NCBI RefSeq assembly: GCF_002999335.1
Contig: NW_020312048.1
Location: 338,588 to 402,587 of the forward strand
Source: Cyclospora cayetanensis
Taxonomy: Eukaryota > Apicomplexa > Conoidasida > Eucoccidiorida > Eimeriidae
DNA length: 64,000 nucleotides
Direction of reading: 5' to 3'
Each line of letters starts with the position of its first letter. The first letter of the stretch is position 1. Below, one piece after another: positions 36,101 to 49,699 of the stretch. The notes under the pieces are model-generated. The model did not search any database, had not been told where the DNA came from, and saw only the letters and a program-made list of their open reading frames with translations. The position numbers and the translations under genes were made by a program.

Positions 36101-38622
36101 TTGACCTTTTTTGTTGGAGAATATAGCAAAGTTATACGTATACCTGAAAACAGATGCTTTCCAACAATTATCATGATCGCGCAACGTTGTCACCAGCCTG
36201 ACATTCATGACCATGCAACTGTACCAGCCTTCTTGACAGGCTGGGGGCTTCGATAGATCATGAGCGTGCAGGGGCCACCGTTCTCTCAGGTGCTAACACC
36301 TAGAGTGCGCCATTAACGGAGAAGAATACAGCCGAAATCGCGAATGTAAGTGTAGTTCGCTACAGCGATGGCCACAAGCCCCCGGCTTTAAAACTTTTTT
36401 GCTCGTTCCTCCCCCTACCCTGACCCTAGTTAGGCTTTCTATCCTTACCAAACTTTACTGGGGGGCATAGTAGACATATATCGCAAAGTCCCGGGACAAA
36501 GTACTTTTCCACAGTTACTCTAGCCACACAAACTTCTTATGTTCATCAAGTAGAGAGCACCAGGCACCTGAGCCAAACTTTTCTAGGGGTAAAGAGCCCT
36601 GCTGGTTTTAGGGGCCACATGGCCTACTCAGCTTCTAGTGCTTAGTGCGCGCCTTGCACTGCGAGGAAATTCACCGAAGGCGTGAGGTTCTGTTAACTCA
36701 CTAGATTGGGACGGGCAGTAACTATGGGCAATGATTCGTACCTTTGACTCTGAATAGAGGTATTTATGACTAGAAAGCTAAGCAAACCTCAAGAGTAGCT
36801 CTAATGCATCATTCCCGAATAAGGTGTCTGCCCCTTGCCGTCAGCGCCGAATCTCCGGCTCTAAAGGAGAAAACGAACAAGGGGACTGCGACAAGCTGTA
36901 CCCACGCAGCCCACCCAGTGACACAGATAGATGATGCGCAGCACTTCGTAGGTCGCTTTAATGGGGAGGAAGTTGTGCTTCAAGCAGTGAACTAGTGTAG
37001 CACTTGTGCTCTCTGAGTACAGCTATGGTGTGTTTCTTTTAAATGACGACCAGCACCCAACCATACCAATAAATAACTACGGCTTGTAGGCACACGCCAA
37101 GAAACAATAATAAACTGAATGGGACGGCTTTGGCTGCCCTGGGGCCTTGTGTTGGTCAAAGATACAAACAGGCACTTTCTACTAGTGGCTTATATTGATT
37201 CACAATTGTCTTACCTATTGTCTATAGGATCTGAGCTCTCATACGTTAGATTTGCTGAAGAAAAGTGCTTAAAACATGCTCTAAGGGTAAACTAGCTGAT
37301 GCTGTGCTGGAAAGGACTCTGTGCAGATTAGTGGAAACACTTGGATGCCTCAACTGCCCTCTAGATGTAAACTCCGAACATGAGGCCATTGAGGAGTACT
37401 TTCAACAAATCAATGGCACATTTCTACTAGCTCTTTCATGGCTGTGGAATCAAAGGGCCTTCCCTAGGGTATCGGGGGGGGTGCGGCATAGTCGTGGCCC
37501 AACTGGCCTTTCATTCAGTCTGGGGCTTTATGGGTTGAGATTAATGGACGAGATACCTCTTTTGAAAGACTATAAAAGGCATTTCAGCCTTGTGTTGCTT
37601 TCTGGTAGGGTATGTGCTAGCGAATACCCCAGAAGGCTTGCTGTTTCCATTGTTCTCCGCAGTATATACTCGAAAGGTAGCACACATTGATGAAACCTTT
37701 GTAATTTACGCGATTTAGCCTAGTGGAATGTCCGACATAGCTCGGCTTTTTCTCCGATCAGGTATTTAAGTACCCGACTCATTCAAAATCTAAGTTTATG
37801 GTAGAATATTTGCAATGCTGCCACGCATGACCACCAGAGTGCTGGATAGGGGAATATGTAGACGCAAGACACCTGCCGCTGCTTGATATTCCACGCATAT
37901 CCCTCAAGATTCCATTTAAATATGCCAAAAATTTGTAGGTTCTTAGAGGGGAATTATAATTAAGTGGCCTGTGGATGTGTGTACCAAAAGTCGAGCTGCC
38001 TCCTGCATAGAAGGTGGGATTTACGCCCTAGTGCAACATGTGCACAACGCACTCATGATCTGGTAGTCAAAAGTGCTCCATTCATGCGGAGCTCAGCAAT
38101 GATAATGAAATAACCATAATGGTAGCTCAAATTACCAGGAGGGCGCCAGAGAGGAGAAATTTTCTGCCGCTCCGGGTCAGATGTTTGCCACACTACAAAT
38201 TGGAGGCCACACCATCTTGAGCAGCAAGCAATCGAGCATACTGCTCAGTAATGTCACACCTGGCTCTTTTTAAGAATACAAAGTTGTTTTTGCGTGTAAG
38301 CTGCAACTTTTTCCAGCAACGCCTGCTGGTCTAGCTGGTACGGTTGCCTATTGTGTCCCACACTGGGCTTGCACGGAAGCGACGCTCAAGGACTGGTGAA
38401 AGTTGGTGCAATTCGGCCGAACCGCGGCTGTTTGGATTCGAACGCCCTCCTATTTCACACTCTCTTCGACAACTTGCCATCAAGAGAGCAGTGGTGTGTG
38501 TTTGTATTTTCGTACCAATAGTGAATTCACCGGTGAGAGGAATCCAGAACCCATGTAAAAAAGTATTGAAGGGACCAAAACATCGATTTGAAAGTCGAGT
38601 TTCCTCACGATACGGTGCGGCA
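36101..38622. other. Gene-poor stretch upstream of the ABCG gene
   Basis: No confident gene. The longest plus-strand frame (37265-37690, 141 codons, starting near GKLADAVLERTLCRL) has no stop for 420 bases and a plausible composition, but no known motif or clear splice sites; it could be a decayed exon or gag sequence. The ABCG promoter should lie in the last few hundred bases before 38623. Confidence 0.35.
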
Positions 38623-41600
38623 ATGTTTGAATCCAAGGGAGCAAACATGTGTACTCAAGATCCACATACAACAGGAAGCAATCCTCCTTCCCCTTGTGCA
38701 CTTCAAGACGGACACTTGGGTGCCCATGGGGCACCGCTATTGCCGACACGTGACCCTTCGGCTAGTCAACTGCGTTCAAAGAATGAAGTTCCACCCAGAG
38801 AGCATTCTGGGAAGACCGGCAGTCAGGACCTTCAGCCCCCACCATTCGGTAACCCTTGCTCTTTGACCATACCGAATGACATTACCGCCGGTAGTGCCCA
38901 AGCATATAACAATAGCGCTGTTCAACCTGTGGTGCTTCGTTGCAAAGACCTCACGTGTAAGCTCTCCTGGGCCATGTAGCCGTATAAATGACCATACCAG
39001 ATATTCTACGCACAGACTAATTACAGTTTTAAAAGGCACCTTTATTTGGGCACATGAAAGGCAAATCAAGTGGTTGGCTAACCGAAATAATCATGGTGGG
39101 CTTGGCGATTGCAGATTCAGTCGCCCTGCCGCAGGAGAGCCGGTGTACCACGAGAATGTGCAGGAAGTGGTGCGCTTCTCGGAAAGTTGCTGGAAACCGG
39201 TCGAATGTAGATAGTGGCCTAACTCAGATGCCACGAAAGAATATTTTGAATCTTGAAGGACTAGAAGTATTCAACCCAGGAGATTGCGGTAAGCACAATG
39301 TTTACTCTGATTCCTACTATAAATGTGTGTAAGTAGAGTTTCCTAGACTGGCAAATACGCTGGCATATCTGTACAAACGTGTTGGCGATATTTTTGTAGT
39401 TGCCCTGATGGGTAGTAGCGGAGCGGGAAAGTCAACATTGCTTAACTGCCTGAGTGGCAGAATCACGACTGGCGTGGACGGTGAAGTGGAACTAGGTGGT
39501 GTACACTGCACTCCTCAACTGTGCAAAAGTGTCAGCTGCTTTATCCAACAAGAAGATCTCATTTACGGATATTTGACGGTGGAAGAGCATTTGTACTTTC
39601 AGGTACATGCTCAGGATAATCAACAGTGCAGTCTGGTATCCCATAATTTGTTTCGAATTGTCAGAGCGTACTGCTTTGCAAATGTTCAGTGTAGACATCG
39701 TGGGACCAGGAGGTTGGAGTGAATTAAAAAGCAAAGGAGAACTGCGAGATGTCAGCTGACCAGCCAGCACCTGTCCTGCACGACTATTCACTTTGCCTTA
39801 GCGCTTCACTCCCGCTTCTTTTGTTTGAAACGTTATTTCTATGCAGGCCCGACTGCGGCTACCTCGAGGAACTACAAAGGATGAGGCGAGACGCTCTACA
39901 ACCAGCTTGTTGGAATCGTTTGGCTTGGCGCATATATCAAAGTCCTTTATAGGAGGGCCACAGGGAGCTTCGCGAGGGTATGTGGATGACACTCAGGTAT
40001 TACGCCTGCATAAAGTGGCGTAAAATTGTATCAGGTCTCCGTTTTAGTAGCTTAGTGCTGAGGAAATGACACAAGCAGAGGTGCCTGTGTCTGCCTGTTA
40101 TGTAATTGCAGCTCTATATCAGGCGGTGAGAAAAAGCGCCTTTGCGTAGCAAGTGAGCTTCTGAGTAAGCCTTCAGTAATTTTCGCGGATGAGCCGACAA
40201 GCGGGCTGGATTCGTTCATGGCCAAGGCAGTGTGCGACCAGTTGTACGCGCTGGCAGCAGTGGGCTGCACCGTCGTTTGCACGATTCACCAACCGAGCAG
40301 CTCCTGCTTTGCACTTTTTAACAAGGTGTGAACGAATAACCCTTTTAGGATCTTTAGAGGCTTTCATTTCAGCAGGCGCATAAGTAAAATGGGTAATATG
40401 TGCCCGAATTATTCCAAGAATCAGGTGCCTTCCCGTTAGCTGTGATTGTGCATGTGACTCAGGTACTCCTCCTGGGAGAAGGCCGCGTCATATACTATGG
40501 AGATCGCCTAGCTGCTGTGTCATGGCTAGAGCATATGGGCTGCAAACCTTGTAGAGTAGATGAGAACCCTGCTGAATATATTGTTAAGGCTACAGCACTT
40601 GAAGGTCTCGATTCAACAGCGAAAACCAAACGTTTGCATGAATGGGCTCAAGCATGGAAAGCGGACGGGGACAAATTCCTGAGAAACTGGGTAATACTGC
40701 TTCGCTGCACTAGGTTCACAACACTCATACACTCCAAGGCTAGATGGGTCCTTTTTGATGACAGCTTACTGTCTACGTGGTCATACGCATCTTGTGGGGT
40801 CCGAAGCTATGAGAGCCAGCTGATCATCATAGAGTGCTGTCCACAAATACAGAATGCATATGGCACTGAGCACTGTGTAATTTGTATCAGTGCTACTGCT
40901 AATTGCAAAAAGTTACTCAATATTTAGTATCATATGTTGACATTTGGGTTTTATGGCCCACTTCATTATGTATGGACAGGAGAATCAAGGAATTTATGAC
41001 TTTAAGCAGCGCACTACCACGTTTTCTTCCATACCTGGGATGCTGGTGAGATCACTGTCAGAAACTCCAAGAGTCAATAGCTTAGTCCTACAGTTTCATT
41101 TGCGCCTCGTACCCCAGCCAACATTGTCGTTCCTTGGGTAATACTTCAAGCATACGTCTACAGATTTGAAATAATGAATGAAACGTGGTATTCTGCTATC
41201 TGCGGGAGAGCTGCTGGGGCTGCATCGAGGCTTTCTTAGTTTTTATTATTTTGTCATGTGAAGGCTAAGCCAGGATGTGATCTGTTGCCTGCAGCATGGA
41301 GCCTTCCAGACAGTAGAGGTTGAGGGGTTTGACAGATCAAAACAGTCAGTTGAAAAAGCTCTACTAGCGAAACCCTTTTTTTGCGGTGTGGCTGCGAGTT
41401 GAAATAGATATGCACGAGTGTCTCTATTGCCCTAGGGCACAAACGGTAGTGGTGTAAAAGAAAGCAGGATGTACAGATAATTAGGCTTGTGTGAGTCTGG
41501 GAAATCGAATAAAGGCGGAGCAGCGAGAAGAATAATGTCAACATCGGGATATCTAGAGGGAATCTTCAAGGCGTATTCCTTTACGTTTGAGCTTACTTTA

Positions 41601-44319
41601 TATATGCAGAAGATCTGGCAGCTTAGAACAAGAATGCCTGCGTCCTCCGGAGGTTTCTGAAAAAGGTGGTGTCGCTGATCGCATGGACGCAATCAGCAAT
41701 GCTTCCATTGATCCTCACGATGTGCTTCACGCAATATCATCTATCGAAACAGCACGGGACCTTAAAAGGGGACGGCGGATATCACCGTTTACCGAGGCCC
41801 TCATTCTGACAAGGCGGGCGCTGCTCCTGCGATGGAGAGACCCGGGTACCTCGTATGTTCGTTTGGCTTCAACATTGGTAACAGCCTTGCTACCCTCTTT
41901 CATCTATTTTCAGTAAGTGTGGCCCCAATGATTGATCGATGCTATAGTAATGGTTGGAGCTCCGTCTGTTGATTCTGGGATTGAAGGCAGCATGGACTCT
42001 CTAGCCGTCGGCAGCTGGTGCGCTTTTCAAATTGTGGCCTGCATGCACTCAGAATGGGATGGAGCCTTAGCGATGCGTGGAACCGTGTTTCTGCATGCTA
42101 CCAAATAATCCTCACCCAGGTACCAGCCTTTCATCAATACGATATGCTGTGCTAGACTCCTCCAAAGGTAATAGCTATGCGATACTAGAGAAGTGTTTTA
42201 AAGGGTAGTATTAAAGATAGAAGAAAGAACCTCACTGGTCGCGTCATGGCGCTTATACTTTTCGTGCGCAGTCTCTCGCCTGCCTCCTGGCCGTTGCTAG
42301 TCTCTTCCCGCAAGCCCGGCCTGTCGCGCAGCGGGAGTTCGAGTCAGGTCAAGCTTGAGCCTTTGTTTTATTGCATTTCGATCCGATTTGCCACTTAGCT
42401 GCATACTGACCACTCCACCACCTGAAATGTCATATCGGCACTAGCCTAGCGGTCTAACTGTCTAACGTTGAAGTTTGCAAAGGGCTGCGTTCACCGCATC
42501 TCTGTGTCGATTCCAATGGCTTAGGTCGACATGGTTTTTGTGCATGCAGGTGCTATTCGCATGTGGGTACTTTTCATTGGAATATCGACTAGTGATACTT
42601 TATTATTTCTCGTGTTTCCCATCATTTTCCACACGTAAGATTCGCCTCCCCTGTAATACCACTGAATTTATCATTTGCAATGATTGCTGGGCAAAGGACA
42701 ATTATCTTGTTTTGGTGTTATTAAAATTGCACTTAATGGACGTACATGACATTTCCTACCACAGGATCGCTTTTTGGATCATGGGATTGGCCTCCACAGC
42801 CGCAAAGTTCTTTTCGTCACTGTGCGTCCTACTACTTGCTGTCCTCTCCCTTCAGTCGTTTGGATACTTCATCTCTGCTCTAGTGCACGATGTAAGGCCA
42901 TTACTTAATTCTTTCATGGCAATAGCCAGAGGCCATGCGAGTTTGTGCAAGAATATATGATTTCGGATTGTGAGAATCTAGTAAAGTTTCAATCTTGAGG
43001 GCTCAAGTGGCAAGCAAGCTATGCATTGCCCTTTAGCTGCCTTACAAATAATTGCCCTTCATTTCCCAAAGGCGTGTTTTGTGTCCGACAAGAGGCCTTT
43101 TCTTGGGAGGAGTGTCCTGACCCTGGAAATCCGCAGCTGCACGATGCGATGTAACCTCTCAGGAAGTTGTTGCTCTTGCCTTGACACAAATTACCCAAGT
43201 AGTTCTCGCTCTATTGTCCGGGTTTATGACCCAGATTGATCAATTGAGCGGTTTTTGGAGGGTTATTGCAGTAAGACATGCTGTAAAATAAATTTGCCGC
43301 GCCTCAAAAGTTTCTAGTCGAATTCAAAAGTGAGTCCTACTGCATATTAATATCCTGAGTGCGCGTATTGGTGGCTTTTCCCAGGCTTTGTCTCCTTTTA
43401 GATATGCTCTAGCGGACTTCAGCTTGACAATTATCGAGAATGAGCACTTCGTTGGTGAAGAAGGACAACGAGTGCTTGGCGATGACGTACGTTTTAACGG
43501 AGTGTGAAATAGCCATGGCAGTTTGGATCAAAGGATAATCATCTATACGAATATGATTTTTTGATCAGTGCATTACGCTGTTCGTTTTACAGTTCCTCGA
43601 GAAGACATTTGGGATCAAACGAGATACGTTCTACAGTAACCTGTGGGCTCTTGCTGCTCTTATCATTTTGTAGGTCTATCTACATCGTACTTTCCTTTGA
43701 GTGTTCCGGTAAAGCTGCACTCGTGTACTCCTTCGTGCATGGGTACCCGATTCCGGGAACTTGTGTATGTTTTCAGGCCACGCCTTCTAGCTTTGTGTAT
43801 CATGGAGTATCAAGCACGGAGAACAAAAGAGAATGCTTGATCTTACATATGTAGAGACCCAGAGCCTTTATTTGATAAAAGTCGATTGGCTTAACTATAC
43901 CAAAGTTAATACTGCTCCGCGAGTGCCGAAGTTGGAACGGTCCTCCAGGGACATTTCACGAGAAAAGCGGTATTGAAGCATAACAAATTTACTTTGCTGG
44001 AATGTGTACGAATATGTTTCTACGAATGAGCAGTCCTGAAAATTGTAGCAGATCAGCGACATTTGGCCTTCACATATTTAGGAATTTCGAACCACGGTTG
44101 GATTTGACTCATCAATGTAAAAGGCCGTTTTCCTGCATATTTATTCGAATTCTTCGAATTTTAATCTCCATATCACTGTATACAAGTTGCCTTAGGCCTC
44201 CTGAGGTAGAAGCGAAATTGCTTGCAGCATCATACTTTGAGGGAAGCAAGGCTCCTAAGAATTTTCGCAGGAAATACCTAGAAGATTTCTATGCAATGAG
44301 ACAAGGAGGGCCCTCATAG
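38623..44319 (+). CDS. ABCG (White/BCRP)-type half transporter
   Basis: ATP-driven membrane exporter, nucleotide-binding domain first, then six membrane segments. Exons: 38623-38956, 39115-39288, 39400-39602, 39847-39977, 40112-40325, 40463-40690, 41010-41056 (weak), 41610-41912, 41991-42076 (weak), 42550-42634, 42765-42891, 43163-43270, 43385-43486, 43593-43669 and 44124-44319; the phases agree throughout, giving about 804 residues. Seen: KDLTYSVAL strand, Walker A GSSGAGKST (39410), Q-loop QQED, signature ISGGEKKR (40117), Walker B VIFADEPTSGLD, H-loop TIHQPSS, then VLLLGEGRVIYYG and the ENPAEYIV linker. Membrane part: LVTALLPSFIYF, LFLVFPIIF, WIMGLASTAAKFF, LLLAVLSLQSFGYFISALV, VVLALLSGF and IFIRILRILI. 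All catalytic motifs are intact. It probably works as a dimer; the substrate is unknown (sterol/lipid for many ABCGs). The N-terminal ~105 residues are a Pro/Ser-rich extension. Confidence 0.88.
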
Positions 44320-46370
44320 TATGTCCTTATTGGAGCACCATTTCAAGCATCCTAGAGAAACTGTCTTTTGCCGCACTCACAAATGCATTGCTGCCTTCTA
44401 ACTTTGTTTAAATGCGCGTTTACATCATTTTGGCACGTACACAATTAAACCCACAAATGGAGTGTTTTCTACCCAATGTAGTAGTCGTGTACTACACTGC
44501 AATCCTGTTGGGTCCATTTCTTCAACAGGGTTTTTGATTTGAACTCAAGAGTGTGAGTAACAAAGCTGGGCGCTACTTCGAGGGCCAAATCTCATTGAGA
44601 ATAAATGGCGTGCGAAAAAGTGAATGGACCGGAACCACAATCTTTCAGCTCTGGAACAGCATGTTGTTGTAGGTCTCTTCCCTACAGACTCTTTTTTCCA
44701 TTTATTGACACACGTTTTATGCTCTCAATAGAACCTGCCAACAACATGAGAGAATTATTTAAACCTTTGTTCTTCTGACCACCCATAAAAGCAGGTCAGG
44801 GGCGCCATATTTCGGCTTTATCTGCCAACAAATATTCTTACAGAGATATTTGGAGCCGGCCTAAACCAATGCCTATAGCACCCCTGTCTACCATTATTTT
44901 ACTTTTAAAGCAGGGGCTGATATAAGTGTGCTTAACGAGGGTAAAGGTATGTATAAAGCAACACTTTTCAGCACAGATTTCTGGAGTCCGAATGTAGTCA
45001 ATTACAACACAAATTGGGGAAACTGCTTATGAAATACCCCAGTTTGGTGCCAACGAGCTTAATAGACTTAGAAAAAAACATACGTTTACAAAACAATATA
45101 GTTTTACATTCGAGTAGTCACTAGCTAGCAGTTGCTGAACAGACGTAAAACTAGCACCAAACGTCAAAAGCCTAGCTTTGCGGTTTCAAGGAAACTCTAC
45201 CAAAATCAGATTTTGCACCTGATAACACCCCGAATCTGGCGTTTTTACAAAGATTGCGGACTCCATAGGCAGGTCAAGTAGTCGCAACAGGCTCATCCAG
45301 TTTATCTCGCTCTCCAGGTAGGCTTGTGGCGCAAAACAGCCCAAGCATGCACATTCTAGAACACATCGTGACATGAATTACTTACTAAGGCAGTTTGTAG
45401 CCATACAAAAAACCGGATCGGATGTGACTAGGTCTTGCATAGAACAGCGCAATGTATATGCGTGCTTGAAAAAATTATGTGTGCACGAACAAAAACTGGT
45501 TTTCCTTGGCGGGTCCACTCCAATGTTGCCCATACAAGATCACACATCTGATAAGATCCCTCCCCGTGCGACTGGACGGCACTTTGGCAGAAAAGTCATG
45601 ACAGCGGAGATTGAGATAGCAGCTTATCAGTTCAACAGTGCGCAAGTTGATCGTACGCTTTGAATACGGTACGTAACAATTTATCACAGCTGTGTCGAGA
45701 CTTGTGCAAGCGAATCTAATAAATTATGCAATTGAGGACGAGGACATTCGAGGCCAGTTAAGGCTCTAGTACCAGCATTATTTACATTCTAGTATTGGCT
45801 GCAAGAATCAAGCGTAGAAGCGAGAAATTCTTGCTCGACAACTTTCCCTTAACTCGGACTTCGAACTCTTCACATACTTTAGCTTTTCACAATGTGACAC
45901 GATGCAGCTGCATCGTAACAATAGAGCGTTAGCCCTTGTAAAAATAAGCATGTCCTATGTCAGCAACTTATTAGTATTATCCATAGAAGAAAGATTATTT
46001 TGTTTATTGCAAACTACGAAGGATGATGTGTTACTTCCAGGGTTGCCAAGGAACTGAATTGCCTGGTTCGTTCGCGACGTCTGCGGCGTTGATAAGCAAT
46101 AGATGATCAAGAATTCCCAACGAATTTTCACTTTCGGCTGGCTTAGTAGCTTATATTCAGTTTGGTTGCCTGGTCAGAGTTGACCTTCATGAGCTTCCTC
46201 ATGGTAGCAAACGCTTCAAATGCATCAGGCTCGAATGTTCATAGAGCTAGGATGACGCCATTTTGTATAACTGAAAGGTTTTGATGCCACAATTTTCTCT
46301 TAAAGCACCCCTCACAGTGTCTTGTGATTGTGCCCGGCATGTGTATATATATGTCTTGTTAATAATGCTT

Positions 46371-46455
46371 GCGTATTGACTGCAAAGTGTATTTTCAAAA
46401 TAGAGCTATTTACCAAGCGTGCTAATGCTAGCTTACGTGGGCAACGGAATGTCCT
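46371..46455 (+). repeat. Diverged direct repeat, unit 1
   Basis: GTATTGACTGCAAAGTGTATT, then AGAGCTATTTACCA-GC-TGC, then ACGTGGG, in the same order and spacing as at 47749-47825. Both units contain ATTGACT, reminiscent of the leader starts of the LTR element copies. They may be two solo LTR edges about 1.4 kb apart. Confidence 0.4.
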
Positions 46456-47748
46456 CCCTTTTCAAAGTGCATTGGCTAGTTTGTATCTGCTTCCTTTAGC
46501 AGTACATCTAAAACAAGGAGCTCTAGGGAGGGGAAGTATGTTCGTGATGCGCACAGGGTAAAGTACTTGGGTAAATGTGTACTGCAACTTCTGCACTCTG
46601 TAGACCATAAAAGGGGTGACTTTAGTGACTGTGGAAAGGAAAGAGGAACAGCCTTTTATAGCAATATTGCAGATGAGAGAGTCTTCCCGCATCGGAGCAA
46701 ATTGTTGTTCTCATTTTTATAATGCTTGTCAGAAGAGGAGATCCTTCAGGGAGTCTAGCTACTGTTGCACTGAACAAGACGCTACGGATTCCTTTCCATA
46801 ATGGGTTACTTCTGGAATTTCTCGCACAATGGCATCGAAAAGCGAAAATTCGAATAAGCCTAAGCTGCTTTCCAGTCCACGATATTTATCGGTGTCGCAC
46901 TGACTAACTAAGAAGTAGCTTCCCACGGATGTGACTACGTATCTTGAAGCCACCACTCGATTCTGAATACTTCATATATCGGATTTCAGCAAGCTTCCGC
47001 CATTTCCGGCTGCGCTATTTCAATCTCGCTTTTATATATGAATGTCCACCGAAGCCTGTGAACCCATCTAGGTCTTGAAACCCCTTCCATTGCGACTTGG
47101 GAGTTGTCTACAGATCTACTTATCTGCCTCACCGCATAGTCTTGTTCTATGCCTTCAATGCCTCCAAAGCTTGTGTAGGCATGCAAGTTATACGCTAGTT
47201 TGTAGAACGCGGGGAGCTTTTATGCCGATGTTCAAGCCAGCAGATAGCTGCCAAGATTACCCATAGGGTTAAATATTCGATCTTCGGCAAAGCCAGCCCA
47301 CCTGAAGAGAACAAAGACTCCTTTCGAGTGTCTTGATTCTCCTGTCAAATAGTCTTACTAAAATTGTAGACTGTGCTGTTCTTGAGCTTGGCGCATCCCT
47401 GATATCTTTTGGTTTTTCTTCTTCAAGAATTTTTGCCGAGTTAGTACATTTATTGTAAGTTTTATTTGAAACTTCAAAGCAAGCGCTTATAGGAAAGTAA
47501 GTAGAAACACGGCCGTGCACATTGCCGCAGTGACCCCGGCATGTTGATCACAAAAGATTTGTACGTACATGAGTGCACACACCCATGGGCTCATCAAAAA
47601 CGGTGACAGAAAGACAAGTATGCAATTTTGCGACCATAGAACTACGCAACTTGGATTTGCTTCGCAAATTACTGGTAGATCTCTGAATTGTTCGCACAAG
47701 TCCTGTGGGTCTCGTGACGTAATATCGCATTTTACTATCTTAGCTTAT

Positions 47749-47830
47749 CATTGACTGAAAGGTGTTTTTCAGAATAAAGCTGTTTTACCAGGCATGCCAG
47801 TGCCTTGCAGGTAAACGTGGGTGCCTCGTG
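47749..47830 (+). repeat. Diverged direct repeat, unit 2
   Basis: Partner of 46371-46455: ATTGACTGAAAGGTGTTTTTC, then AAAGCTGTTTTACCA-GCATGCCA, then ACGTGGG. About three quarters of aligned bases look identical by eye. Confidence 0.4.
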
Positions 47831-48774
47831 TGTGAGAGGCTGAGGTCCTTTCAAGAGAGTTCAAAATGTTCAGCATGCAGGTGCGGTCAGTTCTGCCACT
47901 CCGCAGTGCTATTACCTTCGCAATGCGGGGAATGAGATAATACCGTCGTTTGTCTCGCAACATGCCGACAAGTATTGACATTAGTACTTTCTCTGGTGTC
48001 CATGTTCGGCGAAGGTGACCAGCTTGAACAGCAATGCATAGTGCAATCCCCAAGATCGAAGCAATTAAAAGAATGCACCGAGTTTGTATTTCAATCAGTG
48101 GTTCTTGCATTTGCCGACCTGTTATCAACAATTTGAGAATCTGGACTAGCGATCCCGTGCTCCCCCCTGTCTGCGGCTATGTGTAGACGTTCACTTCATG
48201 CGGTCTTAAGTGTAACTGAACAAATTGCGCTCTGATTATGGCCCCTTACAAACCCTTTACGTAGACCGCGGGCAATCACTTCATATTTAGAATACATGGA
48301 AAGCAAAAATTTTATCGGCCTCTATTTCTGAAGGTGTTATAAATCTGCTTGCTCTGCCCTCCAATGTATCCGCGCGCACGGCTAGTGAAACAGCACATTT
48401 TCATCAGGCTAAGATACACCTCAACACTTTCCACCACAATAGTCAACTTTAATTAACAATCAGTAAGGGAACTGCTAATTGGGTCGCCTGTCTGTATATC
48501 TTATCATTGCACAGTATCATGACCTTCGCTCAACAAGACGCAGTGTTTTGTATCCGTCTGTGTTGGGTCCTAAACGCAACAACTTCTGTATACTTGGATA
48601 ATTCAAAGTGTGCAACCCCGCTCAATCTGGGTGCCCAAGTCCCTCATATAGAGAATTCTGAGTGGCGGGGTCGAGGGATAGCGAGAACATTTTTTGCACA
48701 ACGCCCAGTAACTTTCTTGCAAGTTTGCATTTATTCTGGAGCTAAGCATGCTCCTACGGAGAACATAGGTGATG

Positions 48775-48970
48775 CGTTCCAGCTATTTCTTGCTCATCCA
48801 CTGGGTTTGCATGCAGTGGATTGCTAGTTTGCCCTACAACGGTTGCCTGGATTCTGTCAAGTCACTTCGTAGTTCAAGAATTCAAGCTTTGGCAATAGGG
48901 TGCGGAGAGAAACGAGACGGCGATAGAAGTAGACTGTGGCACAATGTCTGCCATAGTGGCAGAGACCGAA
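48775..48970 (+). pseudogene. gag: gag fragment (copy D)
   Basis: The frame 48769-49032 reads YFLLIHWVCMQWIASLPYNG then CLDSV, the best-preserved version of the motif shared with copies A, B and C. A basic segment (GCGEKRDGDRSRL) follows, as in a gag matrix/capsid region, but the frame stops at 49030. Confidence 0.5.
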
Positions 48971-49699
48971 TTGTAAGCTGGTGCGAATGTAGTTCCTCAT
49001 GTGGTAGAATGGCATGCATTTATATTTCATGAGCTTTTATATAAACGCGCGGATGAGGCTATGCCGGTAAAATTGTATGATGGCCGATAGGGCAGGCAAG
49101 TACAAATTCTCGAAGATTGCATATGCCGGCTGAAGATACATCACACACAAACGAGTTTTCCTTGCGGCATGCTTACAAAGGAGCGAAGCATCTCAATGAT
49201 GACTCTATTTATGTAGAAGAAGTCGTATCCATGCAGGGGTTACTACACCTCTTGCCCTACAGAAGCCCGCACACATCATTGTTCGCCGATATCATCCCCA
49301 TAGCACGCTTTGTCAGATTTGCGAACGCTAAAGCAGGGGATCGATTAGCTTCGTATATCGGAAAATGCTGCGTTTTGGCTCAAAAGTCATGACGTCGACG
49401 GTCAGTTTTTAGTAGTAGTTAATCTCACGGCTACCCAGAGTGTAACATCAGGTGCTCGCAGGATTGGCAGCGGCTCAGCATACAAAAAGGCACACCGGTG
49501 GAGCTTCTATGGATGATAGACTGAGCGAGGTTTCTAGAGCAAATGAACACAACTTCTGCAGCTTTGTCCAAGAGGGAACAGCCAATGCGGGATTTAGAAC
49601 CTATTCATTTCGGAACTATGTCTACCCGTCCTAGCCAACAGCATTTGAACATGAGAGGAATGGCTAAGGAGGACGGCGCTCCTAGGCAGCCCCACGCTG

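Larger units (their letters stand above)
44320..48690. other. Gene-poor stretch, 4.4 kb
   Basis: No supported gene. Frames of 60-120 codons occur on both strands without motifs. The start includes the ABCG 3' untranslated region. A diverged direct repeat pair lies inside it (separate entries). The composition is AT-richer than the gene blocks, like the retroelement regions, so it is probably old element debris. Confidence 0.35.

Noticed and set aside
42326..42350. tRNA-like B box (GAGTTCGAGTCAGG)
   Set aside because: No matching A box, acceptor stem or anticodon arm around it; it lies in an ABCG intron.
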